Shown: positions 63,226-64,000 of the stretch, piece after piece | Layout: each line of letters begins with the position of its first letter | Numbering within the stretch: position 1 is the stretch's first letter | From: Myoxocephalus aenaeus | Lineage: Eukaryota > Chordata > Actinopteri > Perciformes > Cottidae | Direction: 5' to 3' | Assembly (NCBI GenBank): GCA_038501785.1 | Contig: JBAMJR010000240.1 | Location: forward strand, 422,001 to 486,000 | Length of the DNA stretch: 64,000 bases | Notes under the pieces: model-generated | Databases searched by the model: none | The model's input: only the letters and a program-made list of their open reading frames with translations | What the model was told of the DNA's origin: nothing | Position numbers and translations under genes: made by a program

Positions 63226-64000
63226 AGATAGAGAGAGTTTGCACTTTGTTGTGCTTCCACATCTTCATGTGTGCTAATGCATACACCTGCGTTTGTTAAC
63301 GAGTATACTTGTTTTTGTTTGTGTATATGGGCATACATCCATAGGTGAGTGTGTGTTTGATATGTTTATCTGTCCCACAATGAGGGCGAGAAGAGAAGAT
63401 GAGGGCTGACAATCCATTGTTTGACAGACTGATAGTTTGGCTGAGCGCTCCACTGTACTCCCCTCTCCTCTCCATTGTTATGTGACTTGTCATTAAGCCC
63501 TTGTTGTCCAGTCAAAACGGGCCGGAGTGCTTGTTAGCCACAGCATTGTCATTTGTTGAGCGGAGTAGGTGATCCCAGCACACGTACACACACACACACA
63601 TGCACACTCACACACGCAGAGATACAAGAGGGCAGATTCACAGAGTGGGTACCGCAGATGTGGAAAAATATTTTTGCTCACTATCTATGGTGCTCAATTA
63701 ACATTCTCATATAATACTGTGAACAAAGACACAAAGTCTGCTGATGAAATTAGGAGCCCTGCAGTGTTGAAAATTCCCAACAGGTTTTGAAGAATTACTT
63801 CGCTCTGGAAACAGAACGGTATTTAGGTAAGATGGGACAATTGGACCGCAGATGTTATAGATCTTATTGGTCTGGTTAAGTTCTAAAATAGTTTTTAATC
63901 GTTTAATTGTGTGCGTCGGAAAGGAGCAAGAGCGGAATTCTCTAGAAAGAGGAATTATATTGACCAAATCTCTTTTAAATTAAATTAGATTTCTTTTAAT

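Overview
This window is nuclear genomic DNA from a vertebrate, very probably a ray-finned (teleost) fish. The genes have introns with GT-AG splice sites. Long (CA)n/(GT)n microsatellites are very frequent, and several interspersed repeats have the look of teleost families. No bacterial, viral or organellar gene was recognised. Four protein-coding genes can be assembled exon by exon from the sequence. Their order and orientation match human chromosome 2p21: ppm1b (+), slc3a1 (+), prepl (-), camkmt (+, partial).

Layout: 1-10,700 is non-coding flank, rich in CA/GT arrays and repeat fossils, including a MITE-like element at 9,349-9,992. A GC-richer promoter with a CRE and two CCAAT boxes lies at about 10,690-11,000, followed by the untranslated first exon of ppm1b, which ends at 11,303. 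The ppm1b coding exons run from 17,282 to 24,993 and encode a 404-residue PP2C phosphatase with a short C-terminus. A long 3' UTR follows. slc3a1 (ten exons, 29,961-36,238, 686 residues) encodes the rBAT heavy subunit of the b0,+ amino acid transporter. prepl (fourteen coding exons on the minus strand, 43,218 down to 36,772, 695 residues) encodes a prolyl endopeptidase-like serine hydrolase. It is tail-to-tail with slc3a1 and head-to-head with camkmt. camkmt starts at 43,841; only its first three coding exons (to 45,811) were found. The remaining 18 kb is intron or downstream gene space with microsatellites, repeat fragments and some AT-motif-rich blocks that could be conserved regulatory DNA.

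The genes do not form a pathway. In humans, deletions of the adjacent SLC3A1 and PREPL cause hypotonia-cystinuria syndrome, so the close packing seen here is the same arrangement. All four exon models keep an open reading frame across every junction, and both slc3a1 and prepl come out near the length of their human counterparts. I found no previously undescribed system. The most useful observations are residue changes in slc3a1 and prepl, the compact prepl/camkmt bidirectional promoter, the possible overlap of the slc3a1 and prepl 3' ends, an intact hAT-type MITE with its target duplication, and an unexplained 58-codon open stretch in the camkmt intron.
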